Source: Psychrobacillus vulpis (GTDB taxonomy: Bacteria; Bacillota; Bacilli; Bacillales_A; Planococcaceae). From it: a stretch of 52,576 bases of DNA. Shown in pieces: positions 9,499 through 19,507 of this stretch (its first letter is position 1; each line of letters opens with the position of its first letter). The notes beneath the pieces are model-generated. The model was not told the origin of the DNA. It made no database searches and saw nothing but the letters and a program-made list of their open reading frames with translations. A program made the translations under genes and the position numbers. The stretch covers positions 1 through 52,576 of the forward strand of contig NZ_VDGI01000023.1 in assembly GCF_006861825.1 (NCBI RefSeq). Reading direction: 5' to 3'.

Positions 9499-10755
9499 AT
9501 GTATGACGTTATTGTAATCGGCGGAGGTCCTTCGGGTTTAATGGCCGCTGCAGCTGCTGGAGCAGAGAAAAAAAAGGTATTACTAATTGAAAAAGGTTCA
9601 AAGCTTGGTAAAAAGCTTGCTATATCTGGCGGTGGTCGTTGTAACGTAACTAATAGGCTACCACTAGAAGAAATCGTGAAAAATATTCCAGGAAACGGAA
9701 GATTTTTATTTAGTCCGTTCTCCGTTTTTAATAATGAAGATATTATTACGTTTTTTGAAAATCTAGGTGTTGCCCTAAAAGAAGAAGATCACGGAAGAAT
9801 GTTCCCTGTATCGAATAAAGCAATGGATGTTGTAAATGCACTGCTCGATGAGTTAAAAAGACTTCATGTGGAAATAAAACTTAATTCTCCCGTTGGAAAA
9901 CTGTTAATGAATGATGAAAAAGTAATTGGCGTTCGCCTTGCCTCTGGGGAAGAAATTGTTGCTAATGCTGTTGTCGTAGCAGTTGGAGGAAAAGCAGTTC
10001 CGCAAACTGGATCTACTGGTGATGGCTATCCTTGGGCTGAAAAAGCGGGACATACAGTCACTGATCTATATCCAACTGAAGTTCCTTTATTATCAAGCGA
10101 GAGCTTTATAAAATCGAAAGAGCTGCAAGGTCTTGCTCTAAGAGATGTTGCTGTGTCCGTTCTTAAAAAAAATGGTAAACCTATTATAACCCACCAAATG
10201 GACATGCTATTTACCCATTTCGGCTTAAGTGGTCCAGCCATTTTACGTTGTAGCCAATTCGTTGTGAAAGAGCAAAAGAAAAATGGCGGACAACTTGTAC
10301 AAGTCCGCATAGATAGTTTACCAGATCGAAACGAAGAGCAAACATTCCAATCGCTTCTATCTTCCATTAAAGAAGATCCGAAAAAAGCTGTTAAGAATGT
10401 TTGGAAAGGACTAGTTCCAGAAAGATGGCTTTTATTTTTGTTACAACGTGCAGGTATAAGTGAAAGTGAAGATGGTCAAAACCTAGCACATGATAAAATA
10501 AGAGAATTTGCACATCAATTAAAGCAATTTACCGTCAATGTTTATGGAACACAACCATTAGACAAAGCATTTGTAACAGGTGGTGGCGTGTCCATTAAAG
10601 AAATTGAACCAAAAACAATGGCATCTAAAAAGAAGGCAGGATTGTTTTTCTGTGGAGAAATTTTAGATATTCATGGATATACCGGAGGATATAATATTAC
10701 TTCTGCCCTCGTTACAGGAAAAATTGCAGGCATGAGTGCTGCACTAACTAAATAA
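9499..10755 (+). CDS. HI0933-type FAD-dependent oxidoreductase (YtfP-like)
   Basis: A 418-residue flavoprotein. The N-terminal FAD dinucleotide fold is [14 protein letters not shown] near residues 8-21. The family signature [10 protein letters not shown] lies near 46, and the C-terminal FAD segment is [12 protein letters not shown] with [14 protein letters not shown]. Members are called NAD(P)/FAD-dependent oxidoreductases or aminoacetone-oxidase-like, but no firm reaction is known for this branch. A TATAAT hexamer lies just upstream; the ribosome site is only moderate (GGAAAGTG). Synteny with the flippase gene matches B. subtilis. Confidence 0.88.
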   Translation: MYDVIVIGGGPSGLMAAAAAGAEKKKVLLIEKGSKLGKKLAISGGGRCNVTNRLPLEEIVKNIPGNGRFLFSPFSVFNNEDIITFFENLGVALKEEDHGRMFPVSNKAMDVVNALLDELKRLHVEIKLNSPVGKLLMNDEKVIGVRLASGEEIVANAVVVAVGGKAVPQTGSTGDGYPWAEKAGHTVTDLYPTEVPLLSSESFIKSKELQGLALRDVAVSVLKKNGKPIITHQMDMLFTHFGLSGPAILRCSQFVVKEQKKNGGQLVQVRIDSLPDRNEEQTFQSLLSSIKEDPKKAVKNVWKGLVPERWLLFLLQRAGISESEDGQNLAHDKIREFAHQLKQFTVNVYGTQPLDKAFVTGGGVSIKEIEPKTMASKKKAGLFFCGEILDIHGYTGGYNITSALVTGKIAGMSAALTK

Positions 10756-10833
10756 TTTACTCTCAACATTGCGGAGAGTATACGCAATTTAGAAATAATG
10801 CGTCTTAAAGAGGTTCTATTAGGTGACTACTAA

Positions 10834-10959
10834 GATTTTCTCAGCAGGCGGACGCTTTCCGCCGGGTGAGCGATGAGCCATCACCGCCGCTTACGCGTTC
10901 GTTGTGTTGGCTCATTTGTCTCACTCATCCGGCAGGAGTCGCCGCCTGCTGCGAAAATC
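10834..10959. repeat. GC-rich palindromic repeat, family F
   Basis: Ends in inverted GATTTTC and GAAAATC, with inner arms CAGCAGGCGG and CCGCCTGCTG. The core is GC-rich, with GGGTGAGCGATGAGCC and CGGCAGGAGTC words. It has no coding potential and lies between the flavoprotein gene and the Trp T-box. Confidence 0.7.
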
Positions 10960-10967
10960 AATGGAAT

Positions 10968-11062
10968 TTACTTACTAACAAATAACTAAATCGAATAGAG
11001 CACTAGGTTACAAACTTCATCTTAGCAGTGGCTATATGAATCTTAGCTAATAATTAGTAAGC
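10968..11062. other. Short inverted-repeat spacer between two repeats
   Basis: CTTACTAA and TTAGTAAG face each other at the ends of this AT-rich segment, which separates the GC-rich repeats at 10834 and 11070. Further out, ATAATGCGTC (10795) and GACGCATTAT (11232) also form an inverted pair. I see no gene in it. Confidence 0.35.
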
Positions 11063-11069
11063 ACATTTC

Positions 11070-11199
11070 GTTGATTATAGCGCAAGGCGGCGACTCCGGC
11101 GGGATCAGCGGTCAGGTGAGACCCCGCAGTGGAGCGCCAGCGACCGAGGAGGCTCACCGACCGCCCCGTGGAAAGCGTCCGCCTGAAGTGGAAATCAAC
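11070..11199. repeat. GC-rich palindromic repeat, family D, copy 1
   Basis: Bounded by GTTGATT and AATCAAC. The inner arms are AAGGCGGCGACTCC and GCGTCCGCCT, with a GAGACCCCGCAG core. A related copy with the same termini lies at 39356-39496. Non-coding. Confidence 0.7.
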
Positions 11200-11317
11200 T
11201 GCCCCAGTGCTAAATCCTATCGGAAGCTGTGACGCATTATATCTAAAAGATACTTCTCTTAGTTAAATGCGTGAAAATAAAAATTGAATTTTAAAACAAC
11301 TTATAATACAATTGTCT

Positions 11318-11563
11318 GTAATTAGTGATGACGAAGAGTAGTAGCGATATGAAATGCTATAGAGAGCTGGCGGTTGGTGCAAGCCAGTGCAGTACATATC
11401 GTGAATGGGCTTCTGAGCTCCAAGGCTGAACCATTTAGTAGGCTTTGGCGTTTGTCTACGTTACAAGACTAGTAAATGTTTGTTTGCTAATAAGTGGATT
11501 ACAATAGTAATCAATAAAGGTGGCACCACGGCTCTCCGTCCTTTACGATGGAGGGCCTTTTTG
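11318..11563 (+). promoter_or_regulatory. T-box leader, tryptophan-specific
   Basis: A classic T-box. Stem I has a GAAGAGTAGTA box and a GAGAGCTGGCGGTTGGTGC segment. The specifier codon is TGG (Trp) at 11406-11408, in the context GTGAA-TGG-GC. The T-box sequence AAAGGTGGCACCACGG lies near 11517-11532, and a terminator hairpin (GGCTCTCCGTC with its partner, then a T-run) ends near 11563. Uncharged tRNA-Trp should stabilise the antiterminator and switch on trpEG when tryptophan is scarce. Confidence 0.92.
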
Positions 11564-11592
11564 TATGCAGTTGAGAATAGGAGAGATGAGCT

Positions 11593-12981
11593 ATGACAGT
11601 TGAGACGAGAAGCTATGAGATGAAAGAGATTCAAGGCGATATGATGACACCTATTTCCATTTATAATTCGCTAAATGGAAATAAAAAAATGCTATTTGAA
11701 TCGTCCGCCAAACATAAAGAAAGCGGACGGTATTCATTTATTGCATTAAACCCAATTGCTGAATTAACGGGTGACCAATCCGGCTATACATTGTCGTATA
11801 CCGAGGGGGACACAGAGAAAGGTTCAACACCCGTAATAGAACAACTAAAAAAGATGATCCCATTCCATCAGGAAAGTTACCCCTTTTCATTTTTTGGTGG
11901 TGCAATTGGCTATTTTGGATATGAAACAGCTTTTTATTATGAAAAAATTGGTGAAATGTTGCTCGATGAATTGGATATGCCAGATATTCATCTTATGTTT
12001 TATAATACTTTTATTGTGTATGACCATCTAAAGCAAGTGGTAACGATTGTAGCAATCGATTTATTCCAAGATGGTCGAAGCCGGCAAGAAATGATTGACG
12101 CAATAGAAATAATTTATGCTGATTTACTAATGGGGACGAATTATCAAAAAGATACAGAAACAAAGTTAGCTTTTCAACCAATAATGGATGAAGATTTATT
12201 TGTTCAAATGGTAGAAAAAGCAAAAGCACATATTGTCAAAGGGGATATTTTTCAAGTTGTTTTATCTCAGCGTTTTACCTCCCCTTTTGAAGGAAACCCT
12301 TTTTCGTTGTACCGTCAGCTTCGTACAACTAATCCCTCTCCTTATATGTTTTATATGGACTTTGGGGATTATACGATACTTGGTACTTCACCAGAAAGTT
12401 TAATAAAAGTAAATAATGGATTAGTTACAACTAACCCAATTGCAGGTACAAAACCACGAGGAAAAACAGCTGAGGAAGATGTGCAAATCGCAAAAGAATT
12501 ACTGGTCGATGAAAAAGAAATTGCTGAGCATCGTATGCTCGTAGATCTAGGACGAAATGATATTGGAAGAATCTCAGAAATTGGTTCCGTACAAATCGAA
12601 AAGTATATGACAATTGAATACTACAAATACGTCATGCATATCGTCTCAGAAGTAACTGGGCGCTTGAAGAAAGACTTACATGTGCTAGATGTATTATCCG
12701 CTTGTTTACCCGCTGGAACTGTTTCAGGCGCACCAAAAATTCGTGCGATGCAAATAATAAATGAGCTAGAATCGACTAAACGCGGAGTGTACGCTGGTGC
12801 TGTAGGCTATATTTCTGTAACTGGTAATATGGATTTAGCACTTGCCATACGTACGATGGTTGTAAAAGATAGTCAAGCACATGTCCAAGCTGGCGCAGGT
12901 ATTGTCTTTGATTCCGTTCCGAAAAGTGAATACGAGGAAACGATTAATAAAGCGAAAGCACTTTTGGAGGTGCAACGATGA
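11593..12981 (+). CDS. trpE: Anthranilate synthase component I
   Basis: A 462-residue chorismate-utilising enzyme that, with TrpG, converts chorismate and glutamine to anthranilate. The N-terminal tryptophan-feedback region has the motif LFESSAKHKESGRYSFIA, equivalent to the LLES motif of allosteric TrpE. The catalytic domain carries IAGTKPRG, DEKEIAEHRMLVDLGRND and LPAGTVSGAPKIRAM. The Trp T-box upstream supports TrpE rather than PabB. AGGAG precedes the ATG. It overlaps trpG by four bases. Confidence 0.93.
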   Translation: MTVETRSYEMKEIQGDMMTPISIYNSLNGNKKMLFESSAKHKESGRYSFIALNPIAELTGDQSGYTLSYTEGDTEKGSTPVIEQLKKMIPFHQESYPFSFFGGAIGYFGYETAFYYEKIGEMLLDELDMPDIHLMFYNTFIVYDHLKQVVTIVAIDLFQDGRSRQEMIDAIEIIYADLLMGTNYQKDTETKLAFQPIMDEDLFVQMVEKAKAHIVKGDIFQVVLSQRFTSPFEGNPFSLYRQLRTTNPSPYMFYMDFGDYTILGTSPESLIKVNNGLVTTNPIAGTKPRGKTAEEDVQIAKELLVDEKEIAEHRMLVDLGRNDIGRISEIGSVQIEKYMTIEYYKYVMHIVSEVTGRLKKDLHVLDVLSACLPAGTVSGAPKIRAMQIINELESTKRGVYAGAVGYISVTGNMDLALAIRTMVVKDSQAHVQAGAGIVFDSVPKSEYEETINKAKALLEVQR

Positions 12982-13571
12982 TTTTATTAATCGATAATTA
13001 TGATTCCTTTACTTTTAACTTATTTCAACAAGTGAGCGAACTAGGAAAAGAAGTCCAAGTTGTTCGAAATGACGCAATAACGATTGAAAAAATCGAACAA
13101 TTCCATCCAGAAGCTATTATTATTTCTCCGGGTTCAGGTACACCAATTGAGGCAGGAATATCAATTAAAGTGATTCAAAAACTGTATCAAAAATATCCTA
13201 TACTTGGAATTTGTCTTGGTCATCAATCTATTGGAGCTGCTTTTGGAGCTAACATCGTCCAAGCAAAAACAATTATGCATGGAAAAATTTCTACTGTAGA
13301 ACATACTAATTCATCCTTATTTGAGGGTTTTAACGAAGCCATTTCCGTCATGAGGTATCATTCACTTGTTATTGATGAAAATACATTAAGTGAGGAACTA
13401 GAAGTACTCGCTAGAGCCCAAGATGACAATGAAATCATGGCCATAAAAAATCGAGACTACCCATTATTCGGGCTTCAATTCCACCCTGAATCGATAGGCA
13501 CTGCACTTGGTGATCAATTAATGCAAAACTTTATAAACACGATAAATAAGAAAAGCGCAAATACCCTTTAA
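12978..13571 (+). CDS. trpG: Anthranilate synthase glutamine amidotransferase subunit
   Basis: A 197-residue class I glutamine amidotransferase. The nucleophile Cys is in GICLGHQSIG near residue 80, and the His-Glu pair in QFHPESI near 170. It supplies ammonia from glutamine to TrpE, and in bacilli the same subunit can also serve PabB in folate synthesis. The ATG overlaps the trpE stop and is preceded by GGAGG. No trpD, C, F, B or A follows, which is unusual for a T-box-controlled trp locus. Confidence 0.9.
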   Translation: MILLIDNYDSFTFNLFQQVSELGKEVQVVRNDAITIEKIEQFHPEAIIISPGSGTPIEAGISIKVIQKLYQKYPILGICLGHQSIGAAFGANIVQAKTIMHGKISTVEHTNSSLFEGFNEAISVMRYHSLVIDENTLSEELEVLARAQDDNEIMAIKNRDYPLFGLQFHPESIGTALGDQLMQNFINTINKKSANTL

Positions 13572-13644
13572 AGTGCATCCTGTCTTCATTATTTTTAAAG
13601 TGCTCTTGACAGCACTTAGACCGTATCATTACCGGGTAATTTTT

Positions 13645-13686
13645 AAGAGGGACGGAAAGTGGCAAGCCACATCCCATCCCTCTTTA
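13645..13686 (+). terminator. Likely terminator after trpG
   Basis: AAGAGGGA pairs with TCCCTCTT around an inner GTGGC/GCCAC hairpin; a short T-stretch follows. A second small hairpin (AAGTGCT/AGCACTT) lies at about 13603-13619. The rest of 13687-14068 holds no gene I can recognise; a GCAAAGCCTT/AAGGCAATTTGC hairpin sits near 13855. Confidence 0.55.
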
Positions 13687-14068
13687 TTAGTAATCCTATG
13701 GTTGTCGTTTGTCCGTCGCCCGCTTGAAACAGCTGGAGTCAGGTTACTTTTGCTTTAGCTAAATAAGAGAAAAAATACTCTCAAACCCTTAAAGCAACGC
13801 ACAAAGATTCAATTTCGTGCGCTATTCGCTCCTTTATAGATGATACGTTTTTTTAGCAAAGCCTTCTAAAAGGCAATTTGCAGAAAGTCACGAATCTCCT
13901 CACATCCACTATTTCAATTGGTACAACCCAATTCCGAGACCTAGTGCTTACCCAGCAACATTTTAAAAACAATTGAAACAAAAATAAAAACTATGTTGTA
14001 ATAAAAATACAAAATAGTTTTTTCTTTATAATTCTCATTACATTTTAATAGAATTTCAAATTTATTAT

Positions 14069-14527
14069 TTATCCCCATACATTAAATAACAGACTTGTTT
14101 TATTTTCATCAGTAAGGAACTTAATATTAGTATAGCCTAAAGCTTCTGCACGTTCAAAAAATTTATGAACCATCTGCTGTTCTTTTAAAACGATTGACAC
14201 GTAAACCGAATCAATCACCAGAAGTGCAAGTTGGCAGGAACTTTTCAAAAATTCCTCATAATTTTTGACTTCCACTACGTCTTCACGAGTAGGAAAAGCT
14301 TTTAAATCGGCAAATATTACGTAGTATTTACCTGTCGATATATCACTAAAAAACGCTTCCCCCTCCATAATAACATTAGGTGGCAAAAAATCTGGATCTG
14401 GGATTTCCATGCTATGCGCTTCTCCAGAACCGATTGACCAACACCAAGATGGATCAACTATATCCACTAAAATATCAGATAATTGCTTACCAAATTTATT
14501 TTTCATTTCAAAAAGAAGCCCCAGCAT
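14069..14527 (-). CDS. DUF2691-like conserved protein
   Basis: A 152-residue cytoplasmic protein. Its pattern, with YYVIFADLKAFP near residue 68, YEEFLKSSCQLALLVIDSVYV near 88 and LTDENKTSLLFNVW at the C-terminus, resembles proteins I know as DUF2691 in bacilli, which have no established function. The start ATG follows a run of Gs (GGGGGAAG). It is a single gene between the trpG terminator region and a repeat block, with no clear operon partner. Confidence 0.6.
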   Translation of the reverse strand: MLGLLFEMKNKFGKQLSDILVDIVDPSWCWSIGSGEAHSMEIPDPDFLPPNVIMEGEAFFSDISTGKYYVIFADLKAFPTREDVVEVKNYEEFLKSSCQLALLVIDSVYVSIVLKEQQMVHKFFERAEALGYTNIKFLTDENKTSLLFNVWG

Positions 14528-14654
14528 TTTCTCTTCCCCCTTTTTTTAAAGTACGAAATAAATCATAACTAGTTTTAATTTTACATCAATTCCAAAAATT
14601 ATACTCTTAATTCTTTTTTTATTTAAAATAATTCATCAAAAAAAGTAGCAAAAG

Positions 14655-14780
14655 CTACTCTCTTTCCACTTCAGTTCTTTCCTCAATGTACAAAGCACGT
14701 TTATTAAATTCTTCAAACTCTACTGGAGATAACTCTTGTAATTTATTTTCATACTTTGAGCGTTTACAAAGGGCCTTTAA
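14655..14780 (-). pseudogene. Possible 3' remnant of an IS3-type transposase
   Basis: The frame reads SKYENKLQELSPVEFEEFNK toward its stop. The KL..LSPVEF pattern is typical of the C-terminus of IS3-family OrfB integrases (KL..LSPVEYR). Nothing upstream in frame matches a transposase, and the family A repeat begins 70 bases further on. It looks like the surviving tail of a decayed insertion sequence. Low confidence, because the match is short. Confidence 0.35.
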
Positions 14781-14853
14781 CCATATCGAAATACGCTTTT
14801 TTACGCTTGATAAGCGAAAACTGGGAGTTACTAAAAAGTTGCACTCTCTTGTA

Positions 14854-15144
14854 GAAAATCGTTGAAAAAGGCGACACTCCTGCGGGAACAGCGTTAGTCG
14901 AAGACCCCACACGAAGCGAAGCGTAGGAGGAGGCTGAGGCAACGCCCGCGGAAAGGGAGGCCACTGAAAAACCAAAATTCAGAAAATAAAGTCACCACTT
15001 GAGAAGTATATTTGTATCAAAATTGGCATGACGTCCCCATAAACACCCTAAAAAGTGAAGGAATTATGGGATTTCGTTTTTATTTTTTGAAAAAAAGTGA
15101 CTTTTTCAGTGACCTCCGGAAAGGGAGCCGTTTCAACGATTTTC
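14854..15144. repeat. Family A repeat split by a family B insertion
   Basis: The outer element has the same 14-bp terminal inverted repeats as the copy at 85-198 (14854 and 15131-15144). Between them lies family B, about 150 bp (14962-15111), with CACTGAAAAA and TTTTTCAGTG termini. The 11-mer CGGAAAGGGAG occurs on both sides of B (14949-14959 and 15117-15127), like a target-site duplication. The region 15145-15263 holds no gene I recognise. Confidence 0.75.
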
Positions 15145-15263
15145 ATATTTATAACTAGTAGACAACCCAATCTGATAAAGTCACCGTCAACGTAGAGACA
15201 AAACGGATCGACGTTCGCCCGCGGTAAGCTTCGGAAAACAATTGCCCATTGTATGTATTTTCT

Positions 15264-15311
15264 AAAAAAAAAGCTGCTCCCATCTCATTTTGAGAAAGGA
15301 AGCAGCTTTTT
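15264..15311 (-). terminator. Terminator after leuS
   Basis: On the minus strand GCTGCTTCC pairs with GGGAGCAGC around an AT-rich loop, then a run of T. Confidence 0.88.
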
Positions 15312-15315
15312 ATAA

Positions 15316-17727
15316 TTAGATTACGATATTAACCATTTTACCAGGAATTGCAATGATTTTCTTCACTTCTTGCCCCTCCAGCCACTGCTGAACTTGCTCT
15401 GAAGCTAGTGCTAATGCTTCCAATTCTTCTTTTGTTGCATCTTTAGAAACATTCAATTTGGCACGTACTTTTCCTTTAATCTGAACAGGAATTTCCACTT
15501 CATTATCTACTAATTTAGATTCGTCGAAAGTTGGCCAAGATTCGTACACAATTGTATTGTTATGTCCAAGAATACTCCAAAGCTCTTCTGCAATATGCGG
15601 AACGATTGGCGAAATAAGCTTCACAAATCCTTCTACATATTCTTTGGAAATTTGCTCTGCTTTATAGCCCTCATTGATAAATACCATCATTTGCGAAATG
15701 GCCGTATTATAATGCATTGCTTCAAAGTCTTCTGTTACTTTTTTCACAGTTTGGTGATACGCTTTTTCCATATTGTCTGAAGAAGTGTCTGTTACTTTAG
15801 CGCTCAATTTACCATCTTCATCGACAAGCAAACGCCAAATACGATCTAGGAATCTTCTTGACCCATCTAGCCCATTTGTTGACCATGGCTTAGAAGAGTC
15901 CAGTGGTCCCATGAACATTTCATAAAGACGAAGTGAATCAGCACCATGACTTTTCACTATATCATCGGGGTTTACTACATTCCCTTTTGACTTAGACATT
16001 TTTTCGTTACCTTCACCTAGAATCATTCCTTGGTTAAATAATTTTTGGAATGGCTCTTTCGTTGTCACAACACCAATGTCGTAAAGGAATTTATGCCAAA
16101 AGCGCGCGTACAATAAATGTAGTACCGCATGCTCCGCTCCACCAACATAAATATCCACTGGAAGCCAACGTTTTGCTAGTTCTGGATCCACAAGTGCTTC
16201 GTCATTGTTTGGGTCAATGTAGCGTAAGTAATACCAGCAGCTACCTGCCCACTGGGGCATTGTATTCGTTTCACGACGACCTTTTTTGCCTGTTACCGGA
16301 TCTACAACATTTACCCACTCTGTAATATTTGCTAATGGTGATTCACCTGTCCCACTTGGCTTAATATCCGATGTTACAGGTAACATTAATGGCAGTTCAG
16401 ATTCATCTACAGCTGTAGATGTGCCATCTTCCCAATGGATAATTGGAATTGGTTCACCCCAATAACGTTGGCGGCTAAATAACCAGTCGCGTAGACGATA
16501 CGTGATTTTCTTTTCACCTTTACCGTTTGCTTCAAACCATTCAATCGCTTTAGCAATGGCTTCTTGTTTATTTAAACCATTCAAGAATTCAGAGTTAACA
16601 AGCGTACCGTCAACTGTATATGCTTCTTTTTCAATATCCCCACCGGATACTACTTCAACGATTGGCAAGTCAAACTGTTTTGCGAACTCATAGTCACGCT
16701 CATCATGAGCAGGAACTGCCATAATAGCACCTGTTCCGTATGACGCTAACACATAATCGGCAATCCAAATAGGCATTTTTTTACCACTTACTGGATTAAC
16801 CGCATAAGCACCTGTAAATACACCCGTTTTGTGTTTTGCAAGGTCTGTACGTTCTAGGTCACTTTTCAATTTTACTTGATCTTTATAAGTTTGCACCGCT
16901 TCTTCTTGGTCGGCAGTTGTAATTACATCCACTAACTTATGTTCAGGTGCTAATACCGCATATGTTGCACCGAAAATAGTGTCAGGTCGAGTTGTAAATG
17001 CACGGAATGATTCATTTGTACCGTCCACTTCAAATGTAAGCTCTGCACCTTCTGAGCGTCCAATCCAATTACGTTGCATTTCTTTTAAACTTTCTGGCCA
17101 GTCTAGGTCATCTAAATCTTCTAAAAGTCTATCTGCATAAGCAGTTATGCGAAGCACCCATTGACGCATTGGACGACGTTCTACTGGATGTCCCCCACGC
17201 TCCGACACACCATCGATTACTTCTTCATTAGCCAATACAGTTCCTAATGCTGGACACCAGTTTACAGGCACTTCATCCACATACGCTAAACCTTTTTTGT
17301 ACAGCTGAATGAAAATCCATTGTGTCCATTTGTAATAAGAAGGATCAGTCGTATTTACCTCTCTATCCCAGTCAAATGAAAAACCTAAATCTGTCATTTG
17401 ACGTTTAAATGTAGCAATATTCTTCGCAGTGAATTCTGCAGGATCATTCCCAGTATCAATTGCATATTGCTCCGCTGGAAGACCAAAAGCATCCCAGCCC
17501 ATTGGATGAAGAACGTTGTATCCTTGTTTACGTTTAAATGCACTTAATATATCCGTTGCGATATATCCTAATGGATGCCCAACATGTAAACCTACTCCTG
17601 ATGGATAAGGAAACATATCCAAAGCATAAAATTTTGGTTTGGATGGATCATCTGTCATCTTATACGTCTTGTTTTCTTGCCAATACTTTTGCCACTTTTT
17701 CTCAATTGCTTCATGATTAAAGCTCAT
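15316..17727 (-). CDS. leuS: Leucyl-tRNA synthetase
   Basis: An 803-residue class Ia synthetase that charges tRNA-Leu. The HIGH-type motif is [10 protein letters not shown] near residue 46, and KMSKSKGN lies in the C-terminal part of the catalytic domain. The large CP1 editing insertion ([12 protein letters not shown] and [15 protein letters not shown]) is present. The frame extends 34 codons further upstream (17829), into the T-box, but the ATG at 17727 has an AGGAGGA ribosome site and the usual N-terminus [13 protein letters not shown]. It is monocistronic, with a Leu T-box upstream and a strong terminator. Confidence 0.97.
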   Translation of the reverse strand: MSFNHEAIEKKWQKYWQENKTYKMTDDPSKPKFYALDMFPYPSGVGLHVGHPLGYIATDILSAFKRKQGYNVLHPMGWDAFGLPAEQYAIDTGNDPAEFTAKNIATFKRQMTDLGFSFDWDREVNTTDPSYYKWTQWIFIQLYKKGLAYVDEVPVNWCPALGTVLANEEVIDGVSERGGHPVERRPMRQWVLRITAYADRLLEDLDDLDWPESLKEMQRNWIGRSEGAELTFEVDGTNESFRAFTTRPDTIFGATYAVLAPEHKLVDVITTADQEEAVQTYKDQVKLKSDLERTDLAKHKTGVFTGAYAVNPVSGKKMPIWIADYVLASYGTGAIMAVPAHDERDYEFAKQFDLPIVEVVSGGDIEKEAYTVDGTLVNSEFLNGLNKQEAIAKAIEWFEANGKGEKKITYRLRDWLFSRQRYWGEPIPIIHWEDGTSTAVDESELPLMLPVTSDIKPSGTGESPLANITEWVNVVDPVTGKKGRRETNTMPQWAGSCWYYLRYIDPNNDEALVDPELAKRWLPVDIYVGGAEHAVLHLLYARFWHKFLYDIGVVTTKEPFQKLFNQGMILGEGNEKMSKSKGNVVNPDDIVKSHGADSLRLYEMFMGPLDSSKPWSTNGLDGSRRFLDRIWRLLVDEDGKLSAKVTDTSSDNMEKAYHQTVKKVTEDFEAMHYNTAISQMMVFINEGYKAEQISKEYVEGFVKLISPIVPHIAEELWSILGHNNTIVYESWPTFDESKLVDNEVEIPVQIKGKVRAKLNVSKDATKEELEALALASEQVQQWLEGQEVKKIIAIPGKMVNIVI

Positions 17728-17734
17728 AAAATAT

Positions 17735-17990
17735 TCCTCCTTTAAATAAAAAAACTCGTCCCTTAAAAAACTAAGGGACGAGAGACTATTATACTCACGC
17801 GGTACCACCCAAATTAGTGGAAAATCCACTCAACTTGACTCCTTAACGCGGAAAACGGTATAAGCTACTAAAAGTTCACTTATACAGACTCAAAGGCGAG
17901 TTCAATAATTCGTTACACTAACTTCCACCAACCGTTAGCTCTCTTTGGAAACGTCGATTATTTACTAATCCTTTTCACAGTCAATTCTAT
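17735..17990 (-). promoter_or_regulatory. T-box leader, leucine-specific
   Basis: Read on the minus strand, stem I contains AAGAGAGCTAACGGTTGGTGG and the specifier CTC (Leu; plus-strand GAG at 17898-17900) in the context TTGAA-CTC-GCC. The T-box GGTGGTACCGCG is at 17798-17809. The terminator is CTCGTCCCTTA with its complement and a T-run at about 17753-17780. It should raise leuS expression when tRNA-Leu is uncharged. Confidence 0.93.
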
Positions 17991-18034
17991 TAGAATTTAT
18001 TCTAATGGATTTCGGAATAAAATACAAGCTGCAC

Positions 18035-18688
18035 TTAAATAACTACATTCTCTTTTACATCTTTAATAATTAACGTAGCTTCCGTTGCAGCTACTATATC
18101 ATCTATAGTATACCCTTCAAATACCTCTTTTAATTCAAGACCATCTTTTGTCACTTCAATCATTGCACGTTCTGTAATTATTTTATTCACAACTGCTTTA
18201 CCTGTTAAAGGCAATTCACATTCTTTTTTAATCTTCGCAGAACCGTCTTTTGCACAATGATCCATAATAACGATGATTTTTTTAGCACCATGCACTAAGT
18301 CCATTGCGCCGCCCATTCCTTTAATCATTTTTCCAGGAATCATCCAGTTAGCAAGGTCACCTTTTTCAGATACTTCCATTGCACCTAAAATCGCTACATC
18401 TACATGGCCTCCACGAATCATCGCGAAAGACTCTGAACTTGAAAAGAAAGAGGAGCCTGGGATTGTTGTTACTGTCTCTTTCCCTGCATTTATTAGATCT
18501 GGATCTACTTCTTGTTCAGTAGGGTAAGGTCCGATACCAAGTAAGCCATTTTCCGATTGTAGAACGACTGTCTTATCAGGGGATATGAAATTTGCAACTA
18601 ATGTTGGAATTCCAATTCCTAAATTGACGTAGTTACCATTCTCGATTTCTTTTTCTGCTCTTCTAGCAATCTTTTCTCTTGTATTCAA
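18035..18688 (-). CDS. scoB: 3-oxoacid CoA-transferase subunit B
   Basis: A 217-residue beta subunit of a family I CoA transferase. The catalytic glutamate lies in [11 protein letters not shown] near residue 46, and [13 protein letters not shown] precedes it. The complex moves CoA between succinyl-CoA and acetoacetate, or between similar short acids; the acid cannot be fixed from sequence. The initiation codon is TTG with GGGGGAG a few bases upstream. It follows the A subunit by 13 bases on the same strand. Confidence 0.88.
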   Translation of the reverse strand: MNTREKIARRAEKEIENGNYVNLGIGIPTLVANFISPDKTVVLQSENGLLGIGPYPTEQEVDPDLINAGKETVTTIPGSSFFSSSESFAMIRGGHVDVAILGAMEVSEKGDLANWMIPGKMIKGMGGAMDLVHGAKKIIVIMDHCAKDGSAKIKKECELPLTGKAVVNKIITERAMIEVTKDGLELKEVFEGYTIDDIVAATEATLIIKDVKENVVI

Positions 18689-18701
18689 TCGAATCTCCCC
18701 C

Positions 18702-19391
18702 TTATGAACGTGTCGTTAAACGTTCGATTCTTTTTTCTTGTGTTGCTTGGAAAAGTCCTTGTACATAAATACTCGGTGTATGTATTTGAGCTGGATCTAA
18801 ATCTCCTGTTTCGACAATTCCTTCTACTTCTGCAATGGTGATTTTACCTGCAGCAGCCATCATTGGATTGAAGTTTTGAGCTGTTTTATTGTATATTAAG
18901 TTTCCGAATTTATCTGCTTTTGCTGCACGAATTAATGCAAAGTCTGCACGAAGTGATTCTTCTAAAACGTACTCTTTTCCATCATATTCACGAATTTCTT
19001 TTCCTTCTGCCACAACGGTTCCAACACCAGCTGGAGTAAAAAACGCTGGAATTCCAGCTCCACCTGCACGAATTTTTTCGGCAAGCGTTCCCTGAGGAGT
19101 TAACTCTACTTCAATCTCACCAGAAAGCACCTGACGTTCGAATTCTTTATTTTCTCCAACATAAGAACCTATCATTTTTTTTATTTGTTTATTTTTTAAT
19201 AGTAGTCCAAGTCCCCAATCATCGACTCCACAGTTATTAGAAATAACAGTTAAATCTTTTACCCCTTTTTCAACTAAAGCTAAAATAAGCTGTTCTGGAA
19301 TACCTACTAATCCAAAACCACCTACCATTAGTGTCATACCATCTTGAATGCCTGCTACAGCTTCACTAGCTGAACTGTAAATTGGTTTCAT
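18702..19391 (-). CDS. scoA: 3-oxoacid CoA-transferase subunit A
   Basis: A 229-residue alpha subunit, with the CoA-binding signature [13 protein letters not shown] near residue 23 and [13 protein letters not shown] near 50. It forms a heteromeric CoA transferase with the downstream B subunit. A GGGGG ribosome site precedes the ATG. The two-gene operon probably serves ketone-body or short-chain acid use. Confidence 0.88.
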   Translation of the reverse strand: MKPIYSSASEAVAGIQDGMTLMVGGFGLVGIPEQLILALVEKGVKDLTVISNNCGVDDWGLGLLLKNKQIKKMIGSYVGENKEFERQVLSGEIEVELTPQGTLAEKIRAGGAGIPAFFTPAGVGTVVAEGKEIREYDGKEYVLEESLRADFALIRAAKADKFGNLIYNKTAQNFNPMMAAAGKITIAEVEGIVETGDLDPAQIHTPSIYVQGLFQATQEKRIERLTTRS

Positions 19392-19466
19392 GATCTATTT
19401 CCCCCTTCTTTCGTAAACACACTCTATTTTATATTCTCAAATTTTAAACAATTAATCAATCGCAAT

Positions 19467-19507
19467 TAAAAAGAAAAACACCGCTGATACAAATCAGACG
19501 GCATTTT
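19467..19507 (-). terminator. Terminator at the 3' end of the MFS gene
   Basis: On the minus strand CCGTCTGAT and ATCAGCGG form the stem, overlapping the stop codon of the transporter gene, followed by T-rich sequence. Confidence 0.65.

Noticed and set aside
10026-10367. 113-codon minus-strand frame within the flavoprotein gene
   Set aside because: Antisense shadow of a well-supported gene with unlikely composition.
10834-11199. Possible CRISPR array or phage attachment sites among the GC-rich repeats
   Set aside because: Units are palindromic, far apart and not regularly spaced, with no spacer-repeat pattern and no integrase or cas gene.
13573-13758. 61-codon plus-strand frame after trpG
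   Set aside because: It starts right after the trpG stop without a ribosome site, includes hairpin sequence and does not resemble TrpD.
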